From: Oscillatoria princeps RMCB-10
GTDB taxonomy: Bacteria; Cyanobacteriota; Cyanobacteriia; Cyanobacteriales; Oscillatoriaceae
Direction: 5' to 3'
DNA: 64,000 nucleotides
NCBI GenBank assembly: GCA_019359235.1
Contig: JAHHHT010000011.1
Coordinates: 1-64,000 of the forward strand
Shown: positions 1 to 7,415 of the stretch, in pieces
How positions within the stretch are numbered: the first letter of the stretch is position 1
How the letters are laid out: each line of letters begins with the position of its first letter
Notes under the pieces: model-generated
What the model was told of the DNA's origin: nothing
The model's database searches: none
What the model saw: only the letters and a program-made list of their open reading frames with translations
Program-made: the position numbers and the translations under genes

Positions 1-499
1 GGGGGGGACAGACAAAGGGTGGGTGGAGTGTGGTCAGCCGGCGGGGCGACAAATTACAAATTGCCAATTGAAAATGCGCGTGGGGCGTCTGTTTGGCGTC
101 CTGTCCTGAGTGTAGCGCCAGTGGGGGGTTGGGTTGGGCACCGGCACTCTTGTGGGGATGCAGGACAGTCCCTTTTCCGCCCCCGGCAGGCCAGCGGCTA
201 CATAATAAACTTTACAACCGGAGTTTATAAAAGTCGGTAGCTCAATACGCCAAATATAAGGTAATTTCGCGAACGTAAATTTATTAAAGTCCGCTTGATT
301 AATCTCGCGATGATTTTTCAGGGGGGAAAGACTGGACAGGTGAATCGCGGTGAGCCGGCGGGGGCGACAAATTACAAATTGCGAATTGAAAATAATTTAG
401 GGGGGCGGGTTGTGCGGCGCTGGGGATACCAATTGTGGGGGGGTGGCTGTACAGTGGGGCTGTCTGGCGAGCTGTTGCGTGCGGGCTCCTGCGGAGCTG
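1..499. repeat. Non-coding start of window with a 38-40 bp direct repeat
   Basis: No convincing gene is seen here. A direct repeat occurs at 37-75 and 354-393; both copies begin with GCCGGCGGGG and run through CGACAAATTACAAATTG into GAATTGAAAAT or CAATTGAAAAT. The rest is G-rich with poor codon structure in every frame. Confidence 0.5.
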
Positions 500-694
500 C
501 CGGCGCTAGATCCGATTGTAGCGGACAGGGGGGTGCCGGTGGGTTCAGCCGGCGGCTGCGATGGCAGCACTTTGGCAATTAATGGCGGGGCGACAGCTTG
601 TGGCAATTTGTTCCACAGCTTTGAGCGGTTTTCCGCTGCCCAAGGCATCACAGCTTTTTTCAACTATGGGGGAAAAACCGATAATATCATGATG
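500..694 (+). pseudogene. Relic of a filamentous-haemagglutinin N-terminal (two-partner secretion) domain
   Basis: Translating from 500 gives about 65 residues that read like the cyanobacterial two-partner secretion domain: a GGAT..GNLFHSFERF core (the family usually has GGATRGANLFHSF.EF), then an AFFNYGGKTDNIM stretch where the family has Y/FF.NP..I.NI. The usual signal peptide before it and the ..RVTGG.. motif and beta-helix repeats after it are absent. The frame runs into unrelated G-rich sequence and stops at 862. In the family this domain directs large adhesins through a partner outer-membrane pore. Here only the conserved core remains, so the call is a decayed fragment. Assignment rests on motif recall, not on an alignment. 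Confidence 0.5.
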
Positions 695-925
695 CTGCTG
701 GCGAATGAATATGGAATCAATCCCCACCCCCAAGTTCGCGGAGGGGGTTGGGGGGTCGGGTTCCGCGTTGTGGGGGCGATCTGGTGCCGGGGCGGCGTAG
801 GGGCGGACACGGGGAGCTGGCCCTACTGCCCCGGAACTAGCAAAAAACCGCGCAGATTTTGAGACGCCTGATTGCTAGGTGTTTAGAGCGCCGGTCAGGG
901 TTTTTCAGATTTTCTGACCGGCATT

Positions 926-1192
926 CTAGCTGTATTCCCGATCCGCCGGATCGCCGTAAGGATCTTCGCTCGCCGGGCGCGCGTTGGCGTACTCGCCGGA
1001 ATCCGCCGGGTCGCCGTAGGGATCTTCGCTTGCCGGTCGCAAGTTGCCAAATTCCCCGGAATCCGCCGGGTCGCCGTAGGGATCTTCGCTCGCCGGGCGT
1101 GCGTTGCGATATCGCTCTTCCTCATCCTGTTCGCGGTTGCCACCGCCCAGGAAAGTATTTGCCATATCTTGCAAAAATCTGTCGAGTTGCAT
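926..1192 (-). CDS. Small acidic repeat protein of unknown function
   Basis: An 88-residue protein. A short amphipathic start (MQLDRFLQDMANTFLGGG) is followed by an acidic, proline-rich tail made of three near-identical 20-residue units built on NARPASEDPYGDPADSGE. The start is supported by a GGAGA ribosome site at 1199-1203, seven bases before the ATG. There is no signal peptide or membrane segment. The repeats are polar and probably unstructured. The gene is convergent with nothing close and lies just downstream of the lipoprotein gene on the same strand (84 bp apart), so the two could be co-transcribed. I do not recognise a functional family; short proteins with this ARPASEDPYGDPAD-type tail seem to recur in cyanobacteria, but that is from memory. 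Confidence 0.7.
   Translation of the reverse strand: MQLDRFLQDMANTFLGGGNREQDEEERYRNARPASEDPYGDPADSGEFGNLRPASEDPYGDPADSGEYANARPASEDPYGDPADREYS
945..1108 (-). repeat. 60-bp tandem repeat inside the small acidic protein gene
   Basis: Three copies of a 60-bp unit, keeping the reading frame and encoding the 20-residue ARPASEDPYGDPAD repeat. The copies differ at only a few bases, which suggests recent duplication or slippage. Confidence 0.8.
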
Positions 1193-1275
1193 GATCGTTC
1201 TCCTTGTTCAATTCAGAGTGCGGCTGTGCGGGCGCTGTTGCAGCGATTGCGCACAGCCGGTGCTGTCAAAAGCGA

Positions 1276-1761
1276 TTACTGTGCCGGCACCGGGTCCGCA
1301 CCCAAACCTTCTAAAGTGCGCCCCGTAGATTGGCCGTTATACCCTTGAAAGTCGCGGTACTGTTGCGCCTCCGATTCCGGCACTTGAATGCCTTGCGACG
1401 GCGGCGTTACCCAGTGCGCCCGGTGCTGGGCGTCGCGGTAGTAAACGCGCCCATTTTTAGAAAGGTAATACTGCCCCTGCTGACCCGTCCCTTGGGCATT
1501 TTTGTGCTGGTTGTAAATATAGTAAAGTGCGGCTGCTCCCGCCAAAATCGCCACTGTCTGGCCGGTTGACAGCCCCTGACGCGCCCTGGGCTGTTGCGGG
1601 TTATTGTAAGGCGCTGTTCCGCCCCGGGTGTCGTCAACCGCCGGCGGCGGTGCGGAACTCTGCGAACTGCAGGCAGTAGCGAGCGGAAGCATGAGCAGCA
1701 CTGTCAGCAGCAGCGCTAGCGTTTGTACAAATCTTCTGCGATTTGGATAGATTGCGTTCAT
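1276..1761 (-). CDS. Putative lipoprotein, unknown function
   Basis: A 161-residue protein with a basic start (MNAIYPNRRRFVQ), a hydrophobic segment at about 13-28 and a lipobox LATAC at about 27-31, so it is probably lipid-anchored at the inner or outer membrane. After a proline-rich spacer there is a second hydrophobic stretch (VAILAGAAALYYIYN, about 70-84), then a polar region with YYLSKNGRVYYRD and a C-terminal part ending in GADPVPAQ. The ATG has a good GGAGA ribosome site at 1766-1770. It precedes the small acidic-repeat gene on the same strand. No enzyme motif is visible and I cannot name the family. Confidence 0.75.
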   Translation of the reverse strand: MNAIYPNRRRFVQTLALLLTVLLMLPLATACSSQSSAPPPAVDDTRGGTAPYNNPQQPRARQGLSTGQTVAILAGAAALYYIYNQHKNAQGTGQQGQYYLSKNGRVYYRDAQHRAHWVTPPSQGIQVPESEAQQYRDFQGYNGQSTGRTLEGLGADPVPAQ

Positions 1762-2390
1762 CAGCTCTCCTATTCACTCGTCGTTACAGTACGCCATCAG
1801 TGGCGCGGTCTGCCCTCTTTGCGCTGCTGCCAAACAGTGTTTCCATTTTCTCCATTTTCCCAGCTTGAATACCGGGCAGCACACAGCAGCGGCATCTACT
1901 TTTAATGTTGCTGCAATTCCTAACTGCTTTCCTCTGGCGCTAGATAGAAATCGGCTGAGAGATTTCCTCCCAGGGGAATACGCGCCCCTTCAAGCTGGGG
2001 TCGAGCGCTGGCAATGGGCATTGGGCGTGGGGCGTGGGGCGTGGGGCGCGAGCCCTATTTTGGATTTTGGATTTGGGATTTGGGATTAAAAACCTGGGCA
2101 ACAAAGGTTTTTCGCCGGGCGGAAAAAAAATACTATAGGGTTTCTCATCCTTTGTGAGGTACAGAGAAACCCGGTTTCTTTAAGAAACCGGGTTTCTGGG
2201 CCATAGTTCATCAAACTGAGAAACGCTATAAGGAAGCGCCACACGACCTGCCGAGCGGCGCGTCCTGTGGCGGTTAAAAAGCGATTAATATACAAGACAT
2301 GAGAGAATTTACCAGGGGGAGGAATGACTCACACCGGCTCGCCCGAACCCAACTCCCGCTCCAGTCGGGCGCGTCCCTTCACGGGGGCGG
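1762..2390. other. Intergenic region, no supported gene
   Basis: 629 bases between the lipoprotein gene and the tocopherol gene. It holds a GGCGTGG heptamer run at about 2021-2050 and a long AAACCCGGTTT palindrome at 2164-2196. The short open frames lack ribosome sites and family features. Confidence 0.6.
2164..2196. repeat. Palindromic dispersed repeat (AGAAACCCGGTTTCT family)
   Basis: AGAAACCCGGTTTCT, a TTAA-type centre, then AGAAACCGGGTTTCT: two short palindromes that also pair with each other. Related copies lie at 6497-6536, 41770-41838 and 62470-62502, with a looser one near 46553-46590. As RNA it would fold strongly and could act as a terminator, here between the lipoprotein gene and hpt. 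Confidence 0.75.
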
Positions 2391-3308
2391 TTAAAAACAG
2401 CCCGCCGGAAAAATCAAATATTCCAAGAAAAACAGCTTCCAAATAAACTGGTAGAACTGCGCCACCGCAGCCTTATCCTCCAAATCTACCTTCAAACTGC
2501 GCCACCACATCAAACCCAGCGCCAGCAGGTGAGTGACGCCCAGGAAAACAGGATTGACCCCCTGCAGCCAGAAAACACCGGCAAGCGCCACACCCAGATA
2601 GCACCCTGCCAGCACCCACCGGCCTAAATTGAACACCGCCCTAGCTCCCAGCTGTAGAGTAAAGGTCGTGATATTGTAAAGCCGGTCGCCCTCCATGTCT
2701 GGGATATCCTTAAAGATAGCAATCGCAAAGGTAAACCCCAAAACAAACAGCGTCAGAGACCAAAGTTGCGGCGAAATAGCCCCCCCTTGACTGAAGTGCG
2801 AAAACAGCCCTAAATTAACTATAACACCCCGCACGGTAAAAATGCAAAAAGACGCCCAAAAAGGGAACCGCTTCAAGCGCACCGGCGGCAGGGAGTAAGC
2901 CGTGCCGATGGCCAAACTCACGCCCACAGTCGCCAGCAAAAACGGCCCAGATAGCAGCGCCAGCAGCAAAGCCAGACTGCCGGCAGCCGCCACAATCAGC
3001 TGCCCTTGCTGAAACGAGAACTCACCCGCAGCCACCGGCAGGTGGGGCTTATTAACCTTATCAATTTCCACATCCTCCAGCTGGTTCAGCCCCACAATAT
3101 AGACATTGCCGGCAAGACAAGCGATCCAAGCCCCGAAAAGCTGCCACAGACGGAACCCAGAAAAGCCGGCAGACGAATCTGCCAAAGCCATCAAACACAA
3201 CCCCACCACACTGAGGCTAGTACCTATTATAGTATGGGGGCGAGAAAACTTCCAAAAAGAATACAGCCACTCCCCAAACGTGCGAGAATTACTCTGACTA
3301 AAACTCAT
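2391..3308 (-). CDS. hpt: Homogentisate phytyltransferase (tocopherol synthesis)
   Basis: About 305 residues, a UbiA-type membrane prenyltransferase with roughly eight or nine hydrophobic segments. It joins phytyl diphosphate to homogentisate, the committed step to tocopherol. Visible family motifs are the first aspartate-rich region NQLEDVEIDKVNKPHLP and the second FKDIPDMEGDR; the latter fits the cyanobacterial/plant HPT type (slr1736-like). I chose ATG 3308 (MSFSQSNSRTFGEWLYSFWKFSRPHT). The frame is open 75 bp further upstream, but that extension is encoded by a dispersed non-coding repeat (3309-3357). It lies 49 bp downstream of the gamma-tocopherol methyltransferase gene on the same strand, so a two-gene tocopherol operon is likely. 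Confidence 0.9.
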   Translation of the reverse strand: MSFSQSNSRTFGEWLYSFWKFSRPHTIIGTSLSVVGLCLMALADSSAGFSGFRLWQLFGAWIACLAGNVYIVGLNQLEDVEIDKVNKPHLPVAAGEFSFQQGQLIVAAAGSLALLLALLSGPFLLATVGVSLAIGTAYSLPPVRLKRFPFWASFCIFTVRGVIVNLGLFSHFSQGGAISPQLWSLTLFVLGFTFAIAIFKDIPDMEGDRLYNITTFTLQLGARAVFNLGRWVLAGCYLGVALAGVFWLQGVNPVFLGVTHLLALGLMWWRSLKVDLEDKAAVAQFYQFIWKLFFLEYLIFPAGCF

Positions 3309-3357
3309 CCTATCTACCTTCCCTTCTTGGCGTCCTTGGCGTCTTGGCGGTTCAATC
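3309..3357 (-). repeat. Dispersed ACGCCAAGGACGCCAAGA-type repeat
   Basis: Read on the minus strand it runs CCGCCAAGACGCCAAGGACGCCAAGAAGGGAAG. Related copies lie at about 21775, 21932, 30958, 33690 (minus), 41380, 41563, 44500 (minus), 46718 and 50700, almost always in gaps next to gene ends. Confidence 0.75.
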
Positions 3358-4212
3358 TTACTTCTGACCACAAAGCAACCCAAATCGAATTAGCCCTCTC
3401 GCGTAGCCATCCCGCATCAAACCCAGAGAAAGAGCTGCTTGAATTGTATTCCAGCCACTCAACAGCAACCCGACAATAGCATCAAAAGTCAGTGCCGAAT
3501 CTATCACCACATCCCAAAACGGCGCAACAGCCGCTGACCAGTCAGCGGTGCGGATATTTTGGAAACCGGCATCGCGAGCGATAGCCTCATACTCCGGGAG
3601 CGAAATCACGAAAGGCAAGCAGTAAACCCGGTAAATTTCTGCCAAGTGCCGGCGCTCAGCATCCGCCAGCTGACCGGCAGGTTTGTCGAGAGGGCGGTGA
3701 CACCAAGTTGCCATAATAAAAGTTCCCCCCGGTTTGAGCACCCGGAAGCACTCTTGCAAGAATTTCTGCTTATTTGGCATGTGTTCGCCGCTTTCGAGGG
3801 ACCAAACCAAATCAAAGGAATTGTCGGCAAAAGGCATATTTAGGGCGTCTGCGACTTGGAACTGGGCCTGCTGGCTGAGGCCGGCTTCCTGGGCCCGCTG
3901 GGTGGCGCGAGTGGCTTGGGCGGGGCTGAGGGTGATGCCGGTGGCAGATGCGTTAAACTTGTCAGCCAGGTAGAGAGTGCTCCCCCCAATGCCGCAACCG
4001 GCATCGAGGATGTGTTGGGGGCGGGACAGCCCCGCACCCGTCCAGGTGAGGAGTTCCTCAATCAGGTCAATTTGAGCTTGGCGGCGGTCTTTTTTCAGGG
4101 TGCCTGCCGGCCCATAGTAGCCGTGGTGCATGTGTTCGCCCCAAATCCGCTCCCACAGACCCGAGGAGGCGTCGTAAAATTGTTGAATTTGCTCGTTGAG
4201 GGTGGAGGTCAT
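3358..4212 (-). CDS. Gamma-tocopherol C-methyltransferase
   Basis: 284 residues from ATG 4212 (MTSTLNEQIQQFYDASSGLW). A class I SAM-dependent methyltransferase: motif I LDAGCGIGGSTLYLA at about residue 70, a PFADNSFDLVWSLESGEHMP acceptor/post-I region, and a FRVLKPGGTFIMATW motif. The start QQFYDASSGLWERIWGEHMHHGYYG and the end IQAALSLGLMRDGYARGLIRFGLLCGQK are as I remember for cyanobacterial gamma-tocopherol methyltransferases (slr0089 type), which turn gamma- into alpha-tocopherol. Location immediately upstream of hpt supports this over a menaquinone or sterol methyltransferase. The ATG lacks a clear ribosome site. It is divergent from tenA, with 77 bp between start codons. Confidence 0.87.
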   Translation of the reverse strand: MTSTLNEQIQQFYDASSGLWERIWGEHMHHGYYGPAGTLKKDRRQAQIDLIEELLTWTGAGLSRPQHILDAGCGIGGSTLYLADKFNASATGITLSPAQATRATQRAQEAGLSQQAQFQVADALNMPFADNSFDLVWSLESGEHMPNKQKFLQECFRVLKPGGTFIMATWCHRPLDKPAGQLADAERRHLAEIYRVYCLPFVISLPEYEAIARDAGFQNIRTADWSAAVAPFWDVVIDSALTFDAIVGLLLSGWNTIQAALSLGLMRDGYARGLIRFGLLCGQK

Positions 4213-4289
4213 GGGGATGGCACTTGTCAGATAAGACGAGATGGGTGTACCAGAGTGATGATAGTTCAGGAGGTGCCCAGAAGACAGCG

Positions 4290-4932
4290 ATGACACTATC
4301 CAGCGATTTGTGGGGAGCCAATCAAGATTTGGCCCAAGCGTGCCTGGAACATCCGTTCGTGCGGGGGATCGCCACCGGCACGCTGCCGGTGAGCCGGTTT
4401 GCCTACTATGTCGGGCAAGACACATTTTTTTTGCAAGCTTTCGCCCGCGCCTACTGCGTCGCCGCAGCCAAAGCGCCCGACCCGGAGGGGTTTGAAGTGT
4501 TTCACACCCTTGCCGGTGGGGCAGTAGAAGAACTTAAGTTGCATCAAGGCTATGCGGCGGAGTGGGGGGCGGATCTGAGTGCTGTCGCACCGGCACCGGC
4601 GACGCGGCGCTACGTTCCTCCTCGCCACCGCTTGGGGGGCGGATGTGGGGCTGACAGCCGCCGCCATGTCTCCCTGCATGCGGCTGTATGCCTTTTTGGG
4701 GCAAAAGCTGGCTGAGGGCGGCATTCCAGAGCACTCCTATGCCGGCTGGATTCGCACCTACAGCAGTGTGGATTTCCAGCCTTTGGCCCAACAGCTGGAA
4801 AGACTGGCAGACCGGTATGCCTCAGAGGTGCCGGTGGCGCACTCGACCTATCGCTACGCTATGCTGTGCGAGCGAGATTTCTTTCAGGCGGCGTGGGAGT
4901 TTGAAAGTGAGTTGGGGGACAGGTCAGAGTAA
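4290..4932 (+). pseudogene. tenA: TenA-type thiaminase II, frameshifted
   Basis: The TenA/THI-4 family: the N-terminal half (LWGANQDLAQACLEHPFVRGI, then YYVGQDTFFLQAFARAY) reads in one frame from ATG 4290. The C-terminal half (FLLATAWGADVGLTAAAMSP, CMRLYAFLGQKLA, AHSTYRYAMLCERDFFQAAWEFE) is in another frame and ends at 4932. The break lies at about 4610-4614 after ATRRY, where relatives have ATRRYTDFLLAT; about five bases are missing relative to that. The catalytic Asp (QD), Cys (SPCM) and C-terminal Glu (AWEFE) are all still encoded. The family hydrolyses aminopyrimidine for thiamine salvage. It may be a recent mutation or a sequencing error, since both halves are otherwise well preserved. 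Confidence 0.8.
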
Positions 4933-4977
4933 GCTCTAAAAAGACTTATATTGTGTCCGGTGAATTGACCTTGAAAA

Positions 4978-5056
4978 AGACCCTCACCCCGCTTGGATCT
5001 GCCATTTCTGACTCTCCCTTCCCCCTTGTGGGAGAGGGGGGTGAGGGGAGAGGGGG
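4978..5056. repeat. Dispersed CCCTCACCCC / GAGAGGGGG inverted repeat
   Basis: CCCTCACCCC on the left and GTGGGAGAGGGGGGTGAGGG on the right form an imperfect hairpin between tenA and trkH. A related sequence has been absorbed into coding DNA at about 26563-26640. Confidence 0.6.
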
Positions 5057-5130
5057 TTGCGGTTAATTAACCTGACACAAAATCACCCCCCACGGGTGAG
5101 TAAAACTGTCGCGTCTGCCGCAAACAATCC

Positions 5131-6465
5131 ATGACTGTTTCTAGAACGATTTGCCTGGGATTCCTGGCTGTGATTGCAGCCGGCGCTCTTTTGCTGATCA
5201 TGCCTTTCTCCATGAGTGACGGCACTTGGAGCGATCCGGTTACGGCGCTGTTTACGTCCACTTCTGCCGTTTGCGTCACCGGCTTGTCCGTGGTGGATGT
5301 GGGCAAGTATTATTCCTTTTGGGGACAGCTGGTGCTGGTGCTGCTGGTGCAGGTGGGCGGGTTGGGCTACATGACGGCGACAACCTTCCTGCTGCTGCTG
5401 ATTGGGCGCAGATTTGGCTTGCGAGACAAAATCGCGATTCAGCAATCGCTCGACCAGCCTGGACTTGCCGGTATGGCCCAGCTCGTGCAGTCCATTATAG
5501 CCACGACACTAATTTTAGAACTCACCGGCGTTTTCTTGCTGCTGGTGGTTTTCGGGCGGGACTATGGCTTCGGTTACGGGTTGTGGCTGTCGATTTTTCA
5601 CAGCGTCAATTCTTTCAACAATGCCGGGTTTAGCCTGTTTTCGGACAACTTGATAGGATACGTGCGCTCGCCGCTGGTAAATTTCGCCGTTACCGCCTTA
5701 ATCATCTTGGGCGGGATTGGCTATAAAGTAATTATGGAAATGTACCTGTGGGTGCGATGCCGGCTTGACAAAAGAACCAGTTGCGTTGTGTTCTCTCTTA
5801 ATTTCAAGGTAGCCACCTCGACAACCATATTCCTGTTGCTCGCCGGTACAGTCGCCTTTTTGCTCACAGAATACAGCAACCCCGACACCTTTGGCCCTCT
5901 CAACTTTGGGGAAAAGTTGATGGCAGCTTGGTTTCAATCGGTGACGCCCCGCACCGCTGGGTTTAATACCATTGACACCGGCAAAATGACCGAGGTAGCC
6001 CTGTTTATTACGATTGGGCTGATGTTTCTGGGTGCCAGTCCGGGAAGCACCGGCGGCGGGATTAAGACCACAACCGTCAGGGTGCTTTTCAACTGCACTA
6101 AAGCCGTGCTGGAGGGGAAGGAAGAAGTTGTCTGCTACCAGCGCCAAATCCCGCTGATACTGATTTTGAAGGCGATAGGGGTTGCGGTAGGCTCGCTAAT
6201 GGTGGTTCTGATCGCCACAACTTTAATTCAGCTCACCGATCCGCAACTGGAATTTATCCAAGTGCTGTTTGAGGCGATGTCAGCTTTTGGCACCGTAGGT
6301 CTTTCCACCGGCATTACGGCGAAAGTGTCAGTGCTGGGAAAGCTGGTGCTGATTGGCACTATGTACGCCGGACGGGTGGGAGTTTTGCTGCTGATGGGTG
6401 CGATTCTGGGAGATCCCAAACCCACCGCCCTTCACTATCCGGAGGAGAATCTTTATGTCGGCTAG
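5131..6465 (+). CDS. TrkH/KtrB-type potassium uptake channel subunit
   Basis: 444 residues, a membrane protein with the four-repeat pore layout of the Trk/Ktr/HKT family. The pore loops are visible at about 42-52 (TSTSAVCVTGL), 158-168 (SVNSFNNAGFS), 269-279 (QSVTPRTAGFN) and 384-394 (SAFGTVGLSTG). The loop glycines that form the K+ filter are present. The conserved GASPGSTGGGIKTTT stretch is at 302-315. The product would take up K+ (possibly Na+-coupled as in cyanobacterial KtrB) across the plasma membrane. The gene is followed 147 bp downstream by its probable cytoplasmic RCK regulatory subunit. No clear ribosome site precedes the ATG, but the start matches the usual MT.SRTICLGF N-terminus. 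Confidence 0.92.
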   Translation: MTVSRTICLGFLAVIAAGALLLIMPFSMSDGTWSDPVTALFTSTSAVCVTGLSVVDVGKYYSFWGQLVLVLLVQVGGLGYMTATTFLLLLIGRRFGLRDKIAIQQSLDQPGLAGMAQLVQSIIATTLILELTGVFLLLVVFGRDYGFGYGLWLSIFHSVNSFNNAGFSLFSDNLIGYVRSPLVNFAVTALIILGGIGYKVIMEMYLWVRCRLDKRTSCVVFSLNFKVATSTTIFLLLAGTVAFLLTEYSNPDTFGPLNFGEKLMAAWFQSVTPRTAGFNTIDTGKMTEVALFITIGLMFLGASPGSTGGGIKTTTVRVLFNCTKAVLEGKEEVVCYQRQIPLILILKAIGVAVGSLMVVLIATTLIQLTDPQLEFIQVLFEAMSAFGTVGLSTGITAKVSVLGKLVLIGTMYAGRVGVLLLMGAILGDPKPTALHYPEENLYVG

Positions 6466-6496
6466 ATAGCAGGTATTGCGGGCTTATCTAGCCATA

Positions 6497-6536
6497 AGAA
6501 ACCGGGTTTCTTTTGGCTAGAATAAACCCGGGTTCT
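6497..6536. terminator. Possible stem-loop between trkH and trkA genes
   Basis: AGAAACCGGGTTTCT followed by TTT, then a second AAACCCGGGTT arm. It is a member of the dispersed AAACCCGGTTT family. It could end or attenuate transcription between the two potassium genes. Function is inferred only. Confidence 0.45.
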
Positions 6537-6612
6537 GGAAGTCCTTGACCTGCTAGGGCGGAGAGTTGCCAACTTTTGATATGATTTTTAGCGTAGGGTT
6601 CAGGTGCTTGTC

Positions 6613-7308
6613 ATGAATTTGTCGTCTTTAAGTTTCTTCCGCAGTCTGCGCACGGAAAATAAGCAATATGCCGTGATTGGTTTAGGTCGCTTCGGTCGGG
6701 CGGTGTGCTCGACGCTGCACAGCCTCGGATACGAAGTGCTGGGTGTGGATACCGAGGAAAAGCGAGTCTCGCAAATCTTGACAGATAGAATCGCTTCTCA
6801 CGCCCTGCAATTAGACTCGACGGAATACACCGCCCTCAAAGAAGCGGGAATTTTTGAGTTCGATACGGTGATTGTGGCGATTGGCAATTATGTCGAGGAA
6901 AGTGTGATTACAACCCTCAATCTCAAGGAAGGCGGGGTGAGGCATGTGGTGGCGAAAGCCTCTTCGGAAATCCACGAAAAGCTCCTCAAGAAAGTGGGGG
7001 CGGATCTGGTGGTGTTTCCCGAACATGAAATGGGGCGCAACTTGGCCCAAAGTCTCACCAAACCCAGCATCATAGAGCGCTTCGACTTAGACCCGGAGAA
7101 CAGTATTGTGGAAGTAATTGTTCCGGAAGATTTTCACGGCAAAACAATTGCGGAACTCCAACTCCGCAGCCGCTACGGGCTGAACCTGCTGGCGGTGAGT
7201 CAGGACAAAAAGTTCGCGATTAATCCGTCTCCAAACACCCGCCTGCAAAAGGGCACCGCCATGGTGGTTATTGGCTCTAATAAGGATATCAATCGCTTGC
7301 CGATTTGA
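6613..7308 (+). CDS. KtrA/TrkA-type RCK regulatory subunit of K+ uptake
   Basis: About 231 residues. The N-terminal RCK Rossmann fold starts with YAVIGLGRFGRAV (residues about 17-29) and has the acidic end of strand 2 (LGVDTEEKRV), as expected for NAD(H)/ATP binding. A C-terminal TrkA_C domain follows (IVEVIVPEDFHGKTIAELQLRSRYGLNLLAV). It sits on the cytoplasmic face and gates the membrane subunit encoded just upstream. I prefer ATG 6613; a GTG at 6604 in the same frame is possible. The pair is separated by a palindromic repeat, so they may be made in unequal amounts. Confidence 0.9.
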   Translation: MNLSSLSFFRSLRTENKQYAVIGLGRFGRAVCSTLHSLGYEVLGVDTEEKRVSQILTDRIASHALQLDSTEYTALKEAGIFEFDTVIVAIGNYVEESVITTLNLKEGGVRHVVAKASSEIHEKLLKKVGADLVVFPEHEMGRNLAQSLTKPSIIERFDLDPENSIVEVIVPEDFHGKTIAELQLRSRYGLNLLAVSQDKKFAINPSPNTRLQKGTAMVVIGSNKDINRLPI

Positions 7309-7328
7309 GGGATGCAAGGATTTTGGAT

Positions 7329-7412
7329 GGGGGATTGGGGATTGGGGATTGGGGATTGGGCGTGGGGCATTGGATTGCTCCTGAAACCTAACCCCTAACC
7401 CCTGAATCCTAA
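7329..7412. repeat. Short tandem repeats (GGGGATT and CCCTAAC heptamers)
   Basis: GGGATTG units at 7329-7372, then CCTAACCCCTAACCCCTGA at about 7388-7406. Such heptanucleotide runs are typical of filamentous cyanobacterial intergenic DNA. Confidence 0.7.
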
Positions 7413-7415
7413 CAA

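Noticed and set aside
3309-3383. Longer start for hpt (25 extra residues)
   Set aside because: The extra residues (PPRRQGRQEGK) are encoded by a dispersed non-coding repeat; the family starts near MSFSQ.
5698-6147. Minus-strand frame opposite the TrkH-type gene
   Set aside because: It is antisense to a well-supported gene and has no ribosome site or motif.
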